Shown: in pieces, positions 12,112 through 23,406 of the stretch
Layout: each line of letters starts with the position of its first letter
How positions within the stretch are numbered: position 1 is the first letter of the stretch
DNA from: Mycoemilia scoparia
Lineage: Eukaryota > Kickxellomycota > Kickxellomycetes > Kickxellales > Kickxellaceae
Direction of reading: 5' to 3'
Length of the DNA stretch: 64,000 nucleotides
NCBI GenBank assembly: GCA_027575805.1
Contig: JANBPU010000023.1
Coordinates: forward strand, 1-64,000
Program-made: the position numbers and the translations under genes
The notes under the pieces: generated by a model
What the model saw: the letters and a program-made list of their open reading frames with translations, nothing else
Database searches by the model: none
Told to the model about the DNA's origin: nothing

Positions 12112-15100
12112 ATGAATGAATCCAACGAAGTGCTCCAGGCGAGAGAGAAGCGCTTCAGCAAAGAGACACCAAAGGAGAAACGATGGAATGAGGTGCGCTT
12201 TAGAACTTTCACGCATACCACCAGCAACAGAGGTTGTCACAACCCTGCCAGCACGCACTGATATACAAATTATTTTATATATTTCTTAGTACCATGCAAA
12301 GCGCGAAGAAAGAGAGAGAGCTTATGGCGAATTTCAAAAGGCAAATGGTGCCAACCATAAAATAGTTGGCACTTGTACTGAAATGGCCTCGCAATACGAT
12401 CGTGAGAAGCGAATGCATCAGGATAGTGTCCATATTCTTGAGAAAAACCCGCTCACCAATGAGCCTGACGAGTCAAAGATGGTGACTGAGTTTACGCGAT
12501 CAGCGGCGGGAAGAGAGTATCTTCCCGAAGACATTCGCGCGCCAGATACTTTGGTTAGAACTGTGGATTATCTTGTAGGAACAGTCCTTTCTCAGGATCC
12601 GGAAATGAAAATATCCCAGAATTTTGTTCATAACCGCACACGCGCTATAAGAACAGAGTTTGAACAGCAATCTGTTTCTGACCACCGATCTATAGCGGCC
12701 TACGAACAGATTGCGCGCTTTCATATTTTATCGTTGCACTTGTTGCTTGGCAGAGGGGACGTTTCATTACACAATGAATCGGAGCAGCTTCACAAAAGTA
12801 GGTATTATCAAGAATTGGGGTTCCAATATTTTACATTTGTCATTTATTGCTAACAAAAACGGTTGTATTCCAAATTTTAAAATGCTAGCACTAATAACCC
12901 TCATGAGCTTCTACAATGATGCCCGAGATCAAAATATTACCTGTCCTAATGAGGGCGAGTTTCGTGCTTATCTTTTGGTTGTGGATGCTGGGAACCCTGC
13001 TACTTTGCTTCAAATCGAAAAGCTACCACGCGACGTTTTCATGTCTCCAATTCTCCAAAAAACTCTAAAGCTCTGTAGATATTCTAGCACAAACAACAAT
13101 TTGAAAGCCAAACACTGGATGGCAAACCATTATGCACCACAGTCGTTATTTTCAGAGTTTTTCAGAGAGATATCTAAAGAGAGCACTCCTTACCTCCTGG
13201 CTTGTCTTTTCGAGACACGCTTTGTAAAGATCCGCCGTTGTGCTCTTCATGCAATAACTTGTTCAGTAAGCACTCTTGAAGAGAATTGCTATCCTCTTTC
13301 GAAACTTACTGCTGACCTAGGGTTTAATGATGAAGAAGAGTGCGAGGCATTTTGTAAACTATACTCGCTCAGCATTATAGATAACGGCCTTGGTGTGAGA
13401 GGTGTTGAATTCAGGAAAACTGGAAAGTTTTCAACACTAGATGGGGGTACAAAGATTTACTTTTACTTCAAAGATCCCGTCCCACAGCCAGAAAATACTA
13501 GGTCAGTGAAGATTATCGATCAAAAGGGCAAGAATCTCGATATTGTGTCTATAATCCGTGGCCGAGTTCCATCAATTGTCCCGGAAATAGCACCTGCCTT
13601 AGCGCGGGCTCCTTCTATGCAAGCACTAAACGGTCAGACAGTAGGAACCAAAGACCCAACAAGTCCCTTTTCGATAATGAGTCCTATAGCTAAGCGTATG
13701 GCCTCCTTAGTGTCAACGCCCACTCAATTCGCACCATCAAATGTCCCCACGGCAACAAAATCGTCAACATCCAGCGTTTACAGTCCTATGGCCGAGTCTC
13801 CATTTTCACAAAAGTCTGTTTCTGCTACACCAAACTTGCAAAACATCTTCATGTCCCCCAAAGCTGTTGAACAAAAACCGATACCCAACCTCTTTGCTCC
13901 TCCAGATAGGGAGATATCCAAACAAAAATCTTTAGACATACCAATTAAAATGAAGGAAACCATCAAAGAACCTACGCCTCCTCCTTCAAAACCACCAACT
14001 CCCAAACCAGAGATCAAGACTGTGACGTGGCATAAGTCTAGGTCAAATGTGTCCATAACTGCTACATCTAAGCAAGTCCTCCAGTCGATTGTGGATGAGC
14101 TAGCAAAATCTATAATAGCATCTACATTTGCTACCTACAGCCGAGATACAAGTATAATTAAGGATGTATCACATATGATCTACGAAAGCATAGTAGGCAG
14201 CATGACAAAAAAGGTTGCATACCATACATCTTGGGTGTTATTAAATAAATCGGCTTCCAAGAACTTTAGGATCAAGAATCTTAAACTTTCTGGATTAAAG
14301 AAGTGGACCATGGCCATCAATCGGATTAAGGACAGGAAAGCAGTTTCTGAGGCTAACTTTAGAGAGATTTCTGGGCTTTTATCATCCACACATTTTTCTT
14401 ATCCAGGTTTGCGCCAACAAAGCACATTGTCATCTCAAGATCTCAACCGTGTTGGTAGAGTTAAAAGAAGTAAAGAAGAAATTTCCGGATTGAGGAGCAA
14501 CTTATGGACAAAGTCCGAACTTGGCGCTTATTCATCTGCGGTTCTAAGTGAGCTATGGCGCAACGCATTCCCTTCGCAATCGTCAACATTTATCATGAAA
14601 GCAGCTGTAGTAGAGGCTGGCTCTGTTGACTCTCTAGAGTCGCAATGGCTCTGGTGGCATATTGATAGCAATTTCCAAAGCAATAATTTATTGAAAGAAT
14701 TTGTCCGGGATCGCGTTTCTTTTCGATTTTATACAAATGATTTTAACGATGCTTGGTCCAGATATTGGCCAACTTCCATTATTTTCCAAATACCTCCCAT
14801 GGGTTCTAATATCGAGCGAACCACGCATTTGGATCGGTGGGATAATATGAAAGGCATGCTGAATCAGCAGATATTTTTGGCTAAAGCACGTTTTTCGATG
14901 CCACCCCCATTACTAGTATTTGCTTGGCCGCAGACTTGTGATGGTAACCTGACTTATGTCCATGACGATGATATAAAGTCAGCTCTCAATCTTGAACAGC
15001 TTTTAGATGAGGGGTACATTGGTAGCTTGCGGATAGTAAATCTGGATATCTTGGATATAACATCAAGTCTTTGGTCTGGAATGCGATGGGTGATTCAAGC

Positions 15101-16123
15101 TACATTTAATAGTTGGGCTAAATGCACGTACTCGTATGGAGATGTGTTCCACCAATACTCCAAGTGTATCAAAGAACAGTTTAGAGGAATTGATTCGAGC
15201 TTACTTCGCTACCAAAAGGAAGGGTCGGAACTTATAGAAAGCAAAGATAAAGACTTATTCCAAATATCGACTAGTATCATTCAAACTTCTCTGATGGCCA
15301 GACAGCAGCTTTTGGAACTCTTTGACATCTCAACGGATTCTGGAAATCAATCGAATACTGGACAGTGGTGGTCAGATATAGAGAGAGCTAATGCATTTAT
15401 GGACTCAGGGCCATTATCTACAGATGAAGCCATTGCTGATTTTTTAAATTCGATTCAAAATCTGGATGGGGGCGAGTATACTAGAAGTCCGACACAAAAT
15501 CAAATTGTACCTCAGTCTGACGACATTAATAACCAAAAAGAGCAACAACAGAGCTTAATACCATCTCCAATGCTTGGCGGCCAAGGCGTAAATTTCCCTC
15601 TTTCACTAATCATAGTCGTTGAGAAAGTCCTGAATCAGAAGGCGAGCATGGAGTTATATGGACCGTCAGCATCTTTGCGTGTGTATATAGAGCCAGCAAA
15701 TAATCTCTTAAACGAATTGCAAAAGAATCTACAGAAGCTCGTAGAGCAATTTGTCAAAACTTCTCGGAGCATATCACCAATTGGTACACCTAAACCCAAG
15801 CGAAAAACGCCATCAACTCTAAAGCAACATGGTCTAAGCACACCGGTCCGAAGCTACGCAAGTTTATTCGATTCAAGGTATGTTCCTGGGTTTTTGAGAG
15901 CCTTACAGAAATGATAAAACTAATGAACTCACGTTTGATGTGCATATCTTCACATAATAACACTACTTCTTGACTTTTTATTGGCCATAGCAATAGTCCC
16001 TCCGAGTCGCCGCGGTCTGCATCTCACTCCGTAAACAAAAGGGCCAAACTCAGTAAGCAGCTTCGGGGTCTGTATAGCTCGCTGTCAAGTGCCGAGGCAC
16101 TACTCAATGGCGATAAGTCTTGA
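12112..16123 (+). CDS. SAC3: SAC3/GANP family mRNA-export protein (TREX-2 scaffold)
   Basis: Four exons, 12112-12192, 12290-12797, 12889-15877 and 15991-16123, give 1236 residues. The SAC3 homology region starts at the end of exon 2's first part (IVGTCTEMASQYDREKR) and continues through LHKTLITLMSFYND, CPNEGEFRAY and the PCI-like helical segment ending near SLSIIDNGLGVRGVEF. A Ser/Pro/Lys-rich stretch follows, then a long C-terminal region with a GTPase-like flavour seen in GANP proteins. Sac3 holds TREX-2 at the nuclear pore and links transcription to mRNA export. The first ATG is uncertain: exon 1 is open further upstream after a possible acceptor near 12091, so extra N-terminal residues may exist. 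The exon 1 donor is GTGCGC, a weak site. In place of the usual GTCxDMCP motif this copy has GTCTEMAS. Confidence 0.85.
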
Positions 16124-16745
16124 GAATAACAATGTATTGTATATGTCGTCGGAAACTGTGTAACATTGTCGTGCTTCTAAAGACTTTAGTAGATTGAGAA
16201 AGTGACCTTTGTTATGGTCACAACTGTACCTGGCACCGATATAGAGTTGCTTTTGGTATTGTGTCTTGCATGCATATATCACGAATTCGTTACAGTTAAA
16301 TATCATTACTAATAATACTTTAACAATAGAATTCTGTAATCAAATTTAAAATGTCAGAGTAGGAGTTCTTTGGATTATTTTCCATCAATCGAGACAGAAA
16401 CATTGTCGATGTGAGGTTCCATTGATAGATAATGTTCTAGCTTTAGTCCCCTGTATGATATTAGGATCACATTGAGGTGCTGCTCTTGTTTTGGTACTTA
16501 ACACCATGAGCAAAATTCCTAGTCACTGGAAATAAACACACAGCTACAGTTGTATATAATTTATAATACTAGTTTATTTGAAAAGGAAAAATACAAGGTG
16601 CTGAATGGTGGGAAAGCCAAAAGCAAATCGACCTTACCAGCATAATGAATTAAGTATAGTATAATAGTAATAATGGTTGCAGCAGTGGAAGAATAATAAT
16701 GAGCAGGCCAAACTATATAATATGGCAGTTATCAAAATGGAAAAT
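16124..16745. other. Spacer between convergent SAC3 and PAPS reductase genes
   Basis: This AT-rich spacer lies between two 3' ends. I see no gene, repeat or RNA. Confidence 0.4.
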
Positions 16746-17558
16746 CTATACAGTAACCTGCTGAGCAGACATGGTCTTCTTGCGTGCAAGGAACTCAGAG
16801 CGCATGGCAAAGTAGTCCTTGTGAAGGCCACACTCGGTTTTGTTAGACCCGCTCCACCGGCCGCTTCTCTCATCCTCGCCTTCTCTGACGGGATTGGTGC
16901 TGTGATAATCACCAATAGATTTGTAGCCTTGATCAAGGAGGACGTTGTATGGGACCTCATTAGCGCATAGGTAGCTCCACACCAGTTGGAAGGACCATAG
17001 AGCAAGAGGATTGAGCTTGAACATGCCAGTGCCCTTTTCAATTTCAAGGATGTTGAGCTTCGAACGGTCTCCCTTCTGGCTGCGACGGCGTCCAGTAATA
17101 ACAGCACGAGCATTGAGTTCTCTGTAAGCCCTTCTGGCTGGCTCTACCTTGACGAGATAGTCGTAGGACACGTCGTCGTTTTTCCACAGCTCTTCGCCGT
17201 ACCTTGAGGCAAATTCGCTTTCAGACTCACAGTTCTCGGGGCGATATACGTGGAGCCTGAAGCCATATTTCTTCTGGCTCCGAGAGGCTAGATCCAGCGT
17301 TTCCTTAAAGTGATGAAGAGTATCGACAAATATGACGGGAACGCTGATATTGCTAGCCGAAATCATATCGGTGATTACATTGCCGGATGGGCCAAATGCT
17401 GTTTCCTGGTAGAGGTTGTCAAAGGTCGAGACAGCCCATGTCAAAATCTCTCTGGGAGAGCAGTTCTCGAGAAGTCTGTTGACCTCGTCTATATTGCTGG
17501 CATCAACGGTAGATGGGAGGCTGGCGGCGGCAGCGGATGTGGGTATTGTCGAAGGCAT
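16746..17558 (-). CDS. MET16: Phosphoadenosine phosphosulfate (PAPS) reductase
   Basis: The single exon encodes 270 residues. I start at the ATG at 17558 (MPSTIP). The frame is open further up to a GTG at 17675, but that extension has no ATG. Conserved features: TAFGPSGNVITDM (nucleotide-binding loop), VPVIFVDTLHHFKETLD, VITGRRRSQKGDRSKL, and the catalytic KTECGLH motif with Cys near residue 243. This Cys forms the sulfonucleotide thiol intermediate in the family. The enzyme reduces PAPS with thioredoxin to sulfite and adenosine 3',5'-bisphosphate in cytosolic sulfate assimilation. It is divergent from the sulfite reductase gene, which performs the next step, so the 1.1 kb between them may be a shared promoter. 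Confidence 0.95.
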   Translation of the reverse strand: MPSTIPTSAAAASLPSTVDASNIDEVNRLLENCSPREILTWAVSTFDNLYQETAFGPSGNVITDMISASNISVPVIFVDTLHHFKETLDLASRSQKKYGFRLHVYRPENCESESEFASRYGEELWKNDDVSYDYLVKVEPARRAYRELNARAVITGRRRSQKGDRSKLNILEIEKGTGMFKLNPLALWSFQLVWSYLCANEVPYNVLLDQGYKSIGDYHSTNPVREGEDERSGRWSGSNKTECGLHKDYFAMRSEFLARKKTMSAQQVTV

Positions 17559-18658
17559 TGTAGTTTGGATATTTACAAGTGTAGATACTGAAATGCGAGA
17601 GAGTCCTTGTTTGAATATGACTGTGGTTAAAAAGGAAACAAGATGGAGAGAAAAGAGTGTTGGAGTTTCAGTCACTCTGTTATGGCTTGGCGAGGATATT
17701 TATATGCTTGTATATATTGGTATATTAGTCAGGGAGAAGCTGAGTAAGTTATTGATGTTAACTAGTGTCAACAGGCACCCCCAAAGACATTTAAGGGTGC
17801 AATGATCCCTTTGATCATATCTACCTCGGAAGCTGACAAACTAAAGGGGGCAGGCTCTGTCTTGGACCTGCATTGGAAGCACAGTCTCCTGAGCAAAGTT
17901 TGCGAAATTTTTGGTGGGTTTAGATGGCCAGATTAGCTTTTATGTGTAGGGCAGAATAGGTTCAACTCTGCCCATGGCAATTTGAAGAGTTTGCACTGGC
18001 CAGTAGTAACATAGATCTAGGGAAGTTGCAGATCATCAAGTCAAACTCCAGCTTGGGTGATTCCAGACCCAAATTCCATCATGGGGGTCAATACTGATTG
18101 GCTAATAACTCCAGTACCCACAGACAGATCGTATATGCTACTCTGCAACGCAATCACCAGCTATCCTATGTATTTCTAGTATCTTGATCAGCTCCCATGG
18201 TACCATATGATTTCTTATGAAAACTCCCCGCCATTGGGTTGTGCTATAACAGGGGGCAAGATCGATGGTGCCATGATCCCACCCCTGGTATCGCCCTGAC
18301 TGTGTGCATATCAGCTTAAAAGACTCAAGCCCTGCACTATACGCCGGGATGACCATATACGTGTCCTTGCCGCCTCGTATGCTGGTAACCATGAAAAGAG
18401 TCACCATTATTAACTGCGCTGCCATCGAGGCATTCATAGGCTAATGTCTGATGGATACTCATTATGAGACTTTATGCCAGGTTTCACCATTTAAAAGATC
18501 CTTGTCCCTCCCTTGATCCTGAAAGTTTGATAGCCATCCCTACTTCTCCTGATCATTTTGTCTCCCCCTTGTTTTTCTGCTATTCTTTGTATTGAAACCC
18601 CTTTGGGATCATTTATTTATACAAACATAGGCTTGTTTTATTATATCCTATCTACATA
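17559..18658. promoter_or_regulatory. Shared divergent upstream region of MET16 and MET5 genes
   Basis: This 1.1-kb region separates the start codons of the two sulfur-assimilation genes. The octamer ATGATCCC occurs at 17802-17809 and 18273-18280 on +, and as GGGATCAT at 18605-18612, about 50 bases from the sulfite reductase start. I found no CACGTG (Cbf1-type) site on reading. Regulatory use of the octamer is inference. Confidence 0.4.
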
Positions 18659-21600
18659 ATGTCTATCACCTTGGTGCCCTCAAAGCTCTCACCGCTTGAT
18701 GCTGTAGTTAATGCTGCCGTTCCATTCGCGACTTCACTAGTCGTTGTCAATACACCACAGCTCGCCTCTGCTTCAGAACATGCCCGTAGTCTTGGTGAAG
18801 GTGATAATGGCCAATTATACCCCAGCCTAGTCGCCATCGAGCCCCAGGAAGATATCGGATCGATACTGTTTAACCTTGCAGAAATAGCCGCTGAAGACTC
18901 AAAGCAGGTTGCCGCTCTGATCCCATCTGATCAGCTACTCGGCATTTTGCCAACACTCGAAAACCTTACCAAAAATAGTTACCCTATTGTTATTAATGTT
19001 TTTCCTTCTACAACGCCGGATGGGGTGTCAGATCTGGCTGATGCTCTTGCCATTCGTGATGCCGGGTGTGCCTTTGTGTGCTCATCCTCGGTGCAGGAGG
19101 CCTATAACCAGGCAATTGTGTCCCATATCGTCTCAAAGGAACTCAAAAAACCTTTTGTACATATAGTAAATATTCACAACCAGGGTCAAAAAGAAATTAG
19201 CTCCATTGAAGAGATCAAGCTTTCCGAGTCGACCTCAGTCCTTGGCGAGTTTAGCATACCATCTGATGATAAGGGAGAGGAGGAAGCTGATACCAGCCCA
19301 TCCCAGCTACTTTTGGACGCCTTTAGCAAAGTCTCCAAGTCGCTGTTTGGTACGGAAAACTCTCTTGCTTCTTACACTGGCGATGAAAACGCAAAGATTG
19401 TGTTTTTATCAATCGGTTCTTCTCGCATTCCTTTGCCAGAATCGACCCCAGCTGGTGTTTTGCAACTCAAGGTGTACAGACCATTCCCTGAAGCCCAGGT
19501 CAACAAATTGTTGGCATCGACTGCCAGTAAAGTTGTTGCACTTGAGCAATCGCGGCCATTGCCAAGTGTTTGGGGTCCCCTGCTCTTCGATCTTGCAACT
19601 CTGTTCCAAGATAGAGAAAGTTCTGATATCCGTCCAGTCCTTGTTGATGTACGCTCAACCTATAACTTCTCTTCCTGGACATCCTCTAACGTTGATGTAC
19701 TTTTGAACCGCCTATCCTCATGCTACAGTGCTGCGCATATTGATGCTGATGAGCTGCTTGGAAGACCCGCTCAAAAGCCCATTACCAATGGTTCATTGGA
19801 AAGCTATGACGCAAAAACTGCTGAAAGAGTCAATCAGCTGCCCTACGCCCAAATGCTCAGAGATACCTTTAAGTCGCGCCTTAACATCATCAATGGCCTT
19901 GAGTCCTCTACTATCTGGGGCCCACCAAACGTATCCTCAAGCAACCCAGAGTTTGGGTTTGGTAAAGTAGCCCTGCTTACTCACCAGCGCGAAAAGCTTG
20001 CAAAGGCGGTCGCTGACGTTCTGGCCGATCCCTCGGTTGACCTTTCTCCGGAGCTAAGCAAGGCCCTATCAGTATGGCTTAGTAGTAAGAATGACCCCAA
20101 AGTTGCGACAGAAGAGTCAGCTCAAAATATCACCAACCTAATTGGTTCAAACAAACAGTCAGTCTCATTCCTAGAGACTATTGTCGAATACAGCAGCCTT
20201 CTTCCGGCCAAATCCCAATGGCTTATTGGTGCTGATGAATGGTCCTACGATCTAGGCAGCAGTGGTGTTCACCACGTTATTTCAAGTGGCCTTAATGTCA
20301 ACATGCTGGTCCTCGACACCATTCCTTATACAGAACGCAACACTGCAAACACTTTGGCCAGAGGAAGAAAGAAGGACATCGGTTTGTACGCCATGAACTA
20401 TGGGCATGTCTATGTCGCATCTGTTGCTGTCTACTCTTCCTATACACATGTGCTACAGGCACTTGTTGAGGCCGATTCCTATCCCGGGCCATCTGTGGTT
20501 TTGGCCTACTTGCCAAGCACTGAAGGAATCTCTACACCATCTTACTCGCCAATTGCTGCTCTTCAAGAGTCCAAGCTAGCCGTTGACACCGGCTATTGGC
20601 CACTCTACCGCTGGAACCCAGACAGAAAGGACGACGACGACAAGTTCACTCTTGACTCTCCAAAGATCAAGGAAGAGCTGCGCCAATTCTTGCTCCGCGA
20701 GAGCAACTTGGCTCTATTGGGTAAAGAAGCAGCCAAGCTTTCTTCTACACTACAAGACTCCATTGAGCGCAAGGAGGCTAGAAAGGCCAACAAGACCGCC
20801 CTTCAGGACATGAACCAGCTCCTCAATGGCCTACAGGGCCCACCACTGCTAGTCCTCTTTGCATCCGACAATGGCAATGCCGAAGAAGCTGCTCGTCGCA
20901 TCGAGAGAGGTGGTAAACGTCGTGGCATGACTGTCCGTTGCATGAGCATGGACGAATTTGAAGTTGATGAATTACCATTCGAGAAGACCGTTGTCTTCTC
21001 CGTTTCTACTGCTGGTCAGGGTGAGTTCCCCACTAACGGTCGTGAATTCTGGAAGACTCTTTCCTCTGCTAGCATCAACCTCAATGAGACCCAAGTATCC
21101 GTGTTTGGTCTTGGTGACAGTCACTACTGGCCCCGCGAAGAAGACAAGATCTACTACAATAAGCCTGCTCGCGATCTGGAAAAGAAGCTTACAGAATTCG
21201 GTGCTCAGCAGCTTGTGTCCCTTCATTTGGCTGACGACCAGGACTCCGATGGCTGGGAAACCGGATTCCAGGCCTGGGAGCCCAAGGTCTGGGAAGCCCT
21301 CAACTTGGACATTGTTGAAGGTGTTGTTGTTGACGAACCACAAAAGATCTCCGATGAGCAGAACAAGATCAACAGCAACTACTTGCGTGGCACCATCAAG
21401 GAGGCGCTTGAAGACGAATCCAGTGGTACCATGGGCGAATACGACGCCAAGATCTTGAAGTTCCATGGAAGCTATGGACAAGATGATCGCGATTTGCGTG
21501 CTGAACGCTTGGCCAGGGGCGAAGAGAAGGCCTATTCGTTTATGATCCGTGTACGTCTTCCTGCTGGTGTAGCAACCCCAGAGCAGTGGCTGGCTATGGA

Positions 21601-23026
21601 TGAGCTCAGCGATAAATACGGCAACCACACATTGAAGATCACCACTCGCCAAACCTTCCAGCTCCACGGTGTACTCAAGCGCGACTTGAAATCGACCATG
21701 CGTGGAATCAATAAGGCGCTTATGGATACCATTGCTGCCTGTGGCGATGTCAACAGAAACGTCGTCGCCTCTGCCAACCCTCATCAGGCCCATCTTCATC
21801 CCGAACTAGTACAGTTTGCCAAAGACATTTCATCACACCTATTGCCAAACACCACAGCCTACCATGAAATTTGGCTGAACGATAAGGTTGTGGCCGGAAA
21901 CGCCGTCCAGGACTACGAGCCCCTCTATGGAGCCACATATCTACCCAGAAAGTTCAAGATTGCTATCGCCATTCCACCCGAAAACGATGTTGATGTATTT
22001 GCCTACGATCTGGGCTACATTGCTATCCTCGATGAGGCCCAGGAAAACATCGTCGGGTATAACGTTGTTGTTGGGGGCGGTATGGGTATGACACACAACA
22101 ACAAGAAGACCTATCCTTGCCTAGCACGAATGCTTGGTTTTGTAACAAAGGATAAGGCCGTTGATGTTGGTGAAAAGGTCATGCTGGTTCAGCGCGACCA
22201 TGGAGACCGCACAAACCGCAAACATGCTCGTCTCAAGTACACTGTTGACGACCATGGCGTAGACTGGTACCGCGAGCAAGTCGAAGAGCGCCTAGGCTAC
22301 AAGCTAGAGCCGCCCAGACCTTACGAATTTTCACGCAACGGCGATCGCTATGGATGGGTTCCTGGAAAGAAGGGGCACCAGAACTTTACCATGTTTATCC
22401 AGAACGGTCGTGTCGCTGACTTCCCCGGGCTCCCAATTAAGAGCGGTTTGCAGAAGCTTGCCAAGGTACACAAGGGCCTATTCCGTCTCACTTGCAATGG
22501 CCATCTCATTGTTGCTGATGTTCCTGATGCCGACGTTCCAGCAATGAAGAAGCTGCTTGCTGAGCTCCGCCTTGACAACTTGCAATTCAGCAGCTTGAGA
22601 CTTCACTCAATGGCGTGTGCTGCACTGCCAACCTGTGGTCTGGCCATGGCAGAGTCTGAACGGTATCTTCCTTCGCTCATCACACTTCTTGATAGGACTA
22701 TCGATGAGGCTGGCCTGCGCAACGATGCTATTGTCATCCGTATGACAGGTTGCCCCAACGGATGTGCCCGTCCTTACAATGCTGAAATTGCACTCGTGGG
22801 AAAGGCTCTTGGTGCTTACAATCTCTACCTGGGTGGCTCTCACAACGGAGACAGACTAGGCAAGATATACAAGGAGTCTGTGAACGAAGAGCAGATTTTG
22901 GAGGAGCTATCACCACTCATCAAGCAATATGCAATTGAGCGCAACGAAGGTGAATACTTTGGCGACTTTGTCATTAGAAAGGCCATAGTAAAAGCAACCC
23001 GTGAGGGCAAGGATTTCCATGATTAA
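18659..23026 (+). CDS. MET5: Sulfite reductase (NADPH) hemoprotein beta subunit
   Basis: The single exon encodes 1455 residues, close to the ~1440 of yeast Met5. Order of domains: an N-terminal region resembling the pyruvate:ferredoxin oxidoreductase/alpha-subunit-like part (to about 700); a flavodoxin-like domain at about 727-870 (LLVLFASDNGNAEEAARRIE, STAGQGEFPTNG, GLGDSHYW); and the sulfite reductase hemoprotein from about 930 (LKFHGSYGQDDRD, LKITTRQTFQLHG). The siroheme/4Fe-4S cysteines are in ALPTCGLAMAESER near 1320 and MTGCPNGCARP near 1363. With the alpha subunit (Met10, not in this window) it reduces sulfite to sulfide using six electrons. The ATG at 18659 follows an AT-rich leader and begins a Ser-rich segment typical of the family. 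No introns in 4.4 kb. Confidence 0.96.
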   Translation: MSITLVPSKLSPLDAVVNAAVPFATSLVVVNTPQLASASEHARSLGEGDNGQLYPSLVAIEPQEDIGSILFNLAEIAAEDSKQVAALIPSDQLLGILPTLENLTKNSYPIVINVFPSTTPDGVSDLADALAIRDAGCAFVCSSSVQEAYNQAIVSHIVSKELKKPFVHIVNIHNQGQKEISSIEEIKLSESTSVLGEFSIPSDDKGEEEADTSPSQLLLDAFSKVSKSLFGTENSLASYTGDENAKIVFLSIGSSRIPLPESTPAGVLQLKVYRPFPEAQVNKLLASTASKVVALEQSRPLPSVWGPLLFDLATLFQDRESSDIRPVLVDVRSTYNFSSWTSSNVDVLLNRLSSCYSAAHIDADELLGRPAQKPITNGSLESYDAKTAERVNQLPYAQMLRDTFKSRLNIINGLESSTIWGPPNVSSSNPEFGFGKVALLTHQREKLAKAVADVLADPSVDLSPELSKALSVWLSSKNDPKVATEESAQNITNLIGSNKQSVSFLETIVEYSSLLPAKSQWLIGADEWSYDLGSSGVHHVISSGLNVNMLVLDTIPYTERNTANTLARGRKKDIGLYAMNYGHVYVASVAVYSSYTHVLQALVEADSYPGPSVVLAYLPSTEGISTPSYSPIAALQESKLAVDTGYWPLYRWNPDRKDDDDKFTLDSPKIKEELRQFLLRESNLALLGKEAAKLSSTLQDSIERKEARKANKTALQDMNQLLNGLQGPPLLVLFASDNGNAEEAARRIERGGKRRGMTVRCMSMDEFEVDELPFEKTVVFSVSTAGQGEFPTNGREFWKTLSSASINLNETQVSVFGLGDSHYWPREEDKIYYNKPARDLEKKLTEFGAQQLVSLHLADDQDSDGWETGFQAWEPKVWEALNLDIVEGVVVDEPQKISDEQNKINSNYLRGTIKEALEDESSGTMGEYDAKILKFHGSYGQDDRDLRAERLARGEEKAYSFMIRVRLPAGVATPEQWLAMDELSDKYGNHTLKITTRQTFQLHGVLKRDLKSTMRGINKALMDTIAACGDVNRNVVASANPHQAHLHPELVQFAKDISSHLLPNTTAYHEIWLNDKVVAGNAVQDYEPLYGATYLPRKFKIAIAIPPENDVDVFAYDLGYIAILDEAQENIVGYNVVVGGGMGMTHNNKKTYPCLARMLGFVTKDKAVDVGEKVMLVQRDHGDRTNRKHARLKYTVDDHGVDWYREQVEERLGYKLEPPRPYEFSRNGDRYGWVPGKKGHQNFTMFIQNGRVADFPGLPIKSGLQKLAKVHKGLFRLTCNGHLIVADVPDADVPAMKKLLAELRLDNLQFSSLRLHSMACAALPTCGLAMAESERYLPSLITLLDRTIDEAGLRNDAIVIRMTGCPNGCARPYNAEIALVGKALGAYNLYLGGSHNGDRLGKIYKESVNEEQILEELSPLIKQYAIERNEGEYFGDFVIRKAIVKATREGKDFHD

Positions 23027-23406
23027 TTTATAGTTTTTTAATAGTCACTCTTACAAGCGTTACTAGCAAGTTATAAAACAACATTTAATATTTTCAAAGT
23101 ATTTTCATTTTTACAATTTAGAAAGTAATAACCACTACACATGATGGTATGAACAAACACGCTTTAGTTTAAGGCCTTCTTGGGCATTTAATTAGAAGGA
23201 AGTGGAAACTTGTTATCATGAAAAAGTACAAGGAGACGCCGTGAGTTGCGGCAGGGGTAGGCTATCAGAAAAAACGTGGAGGGGTTTAATAGGTTGAGTC
23301 AACCAAAATAGGAAGTTAAATGAGAAGAGAAAAGCCATATGCAATGCGCAGGAAGTAGAAAGTGAGTAAATATGTGTAGGTTTGCGGTCAAGCTAGAAGC
23401 CGCCAT
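23027..23406. other. Spacer between convergent MET5 and UBC8 genes
   Basis: About 380 bp between two 3' ends, AT-rich at the start. No gene or repeat is visible. Confidence 0.4.

Noticed and set aside
17559..17675. N-terminal extension of PAPS reductase
   Set aside because: The extended frame begins with GTG and has no ATG before 17558. The shorter form matches the family length.
20972..21799. 275-codon frame antisense to sulfite reductase
   Set aside because: It is the shadow of a strongly coding region with biased codon use; the sense protein is certain.
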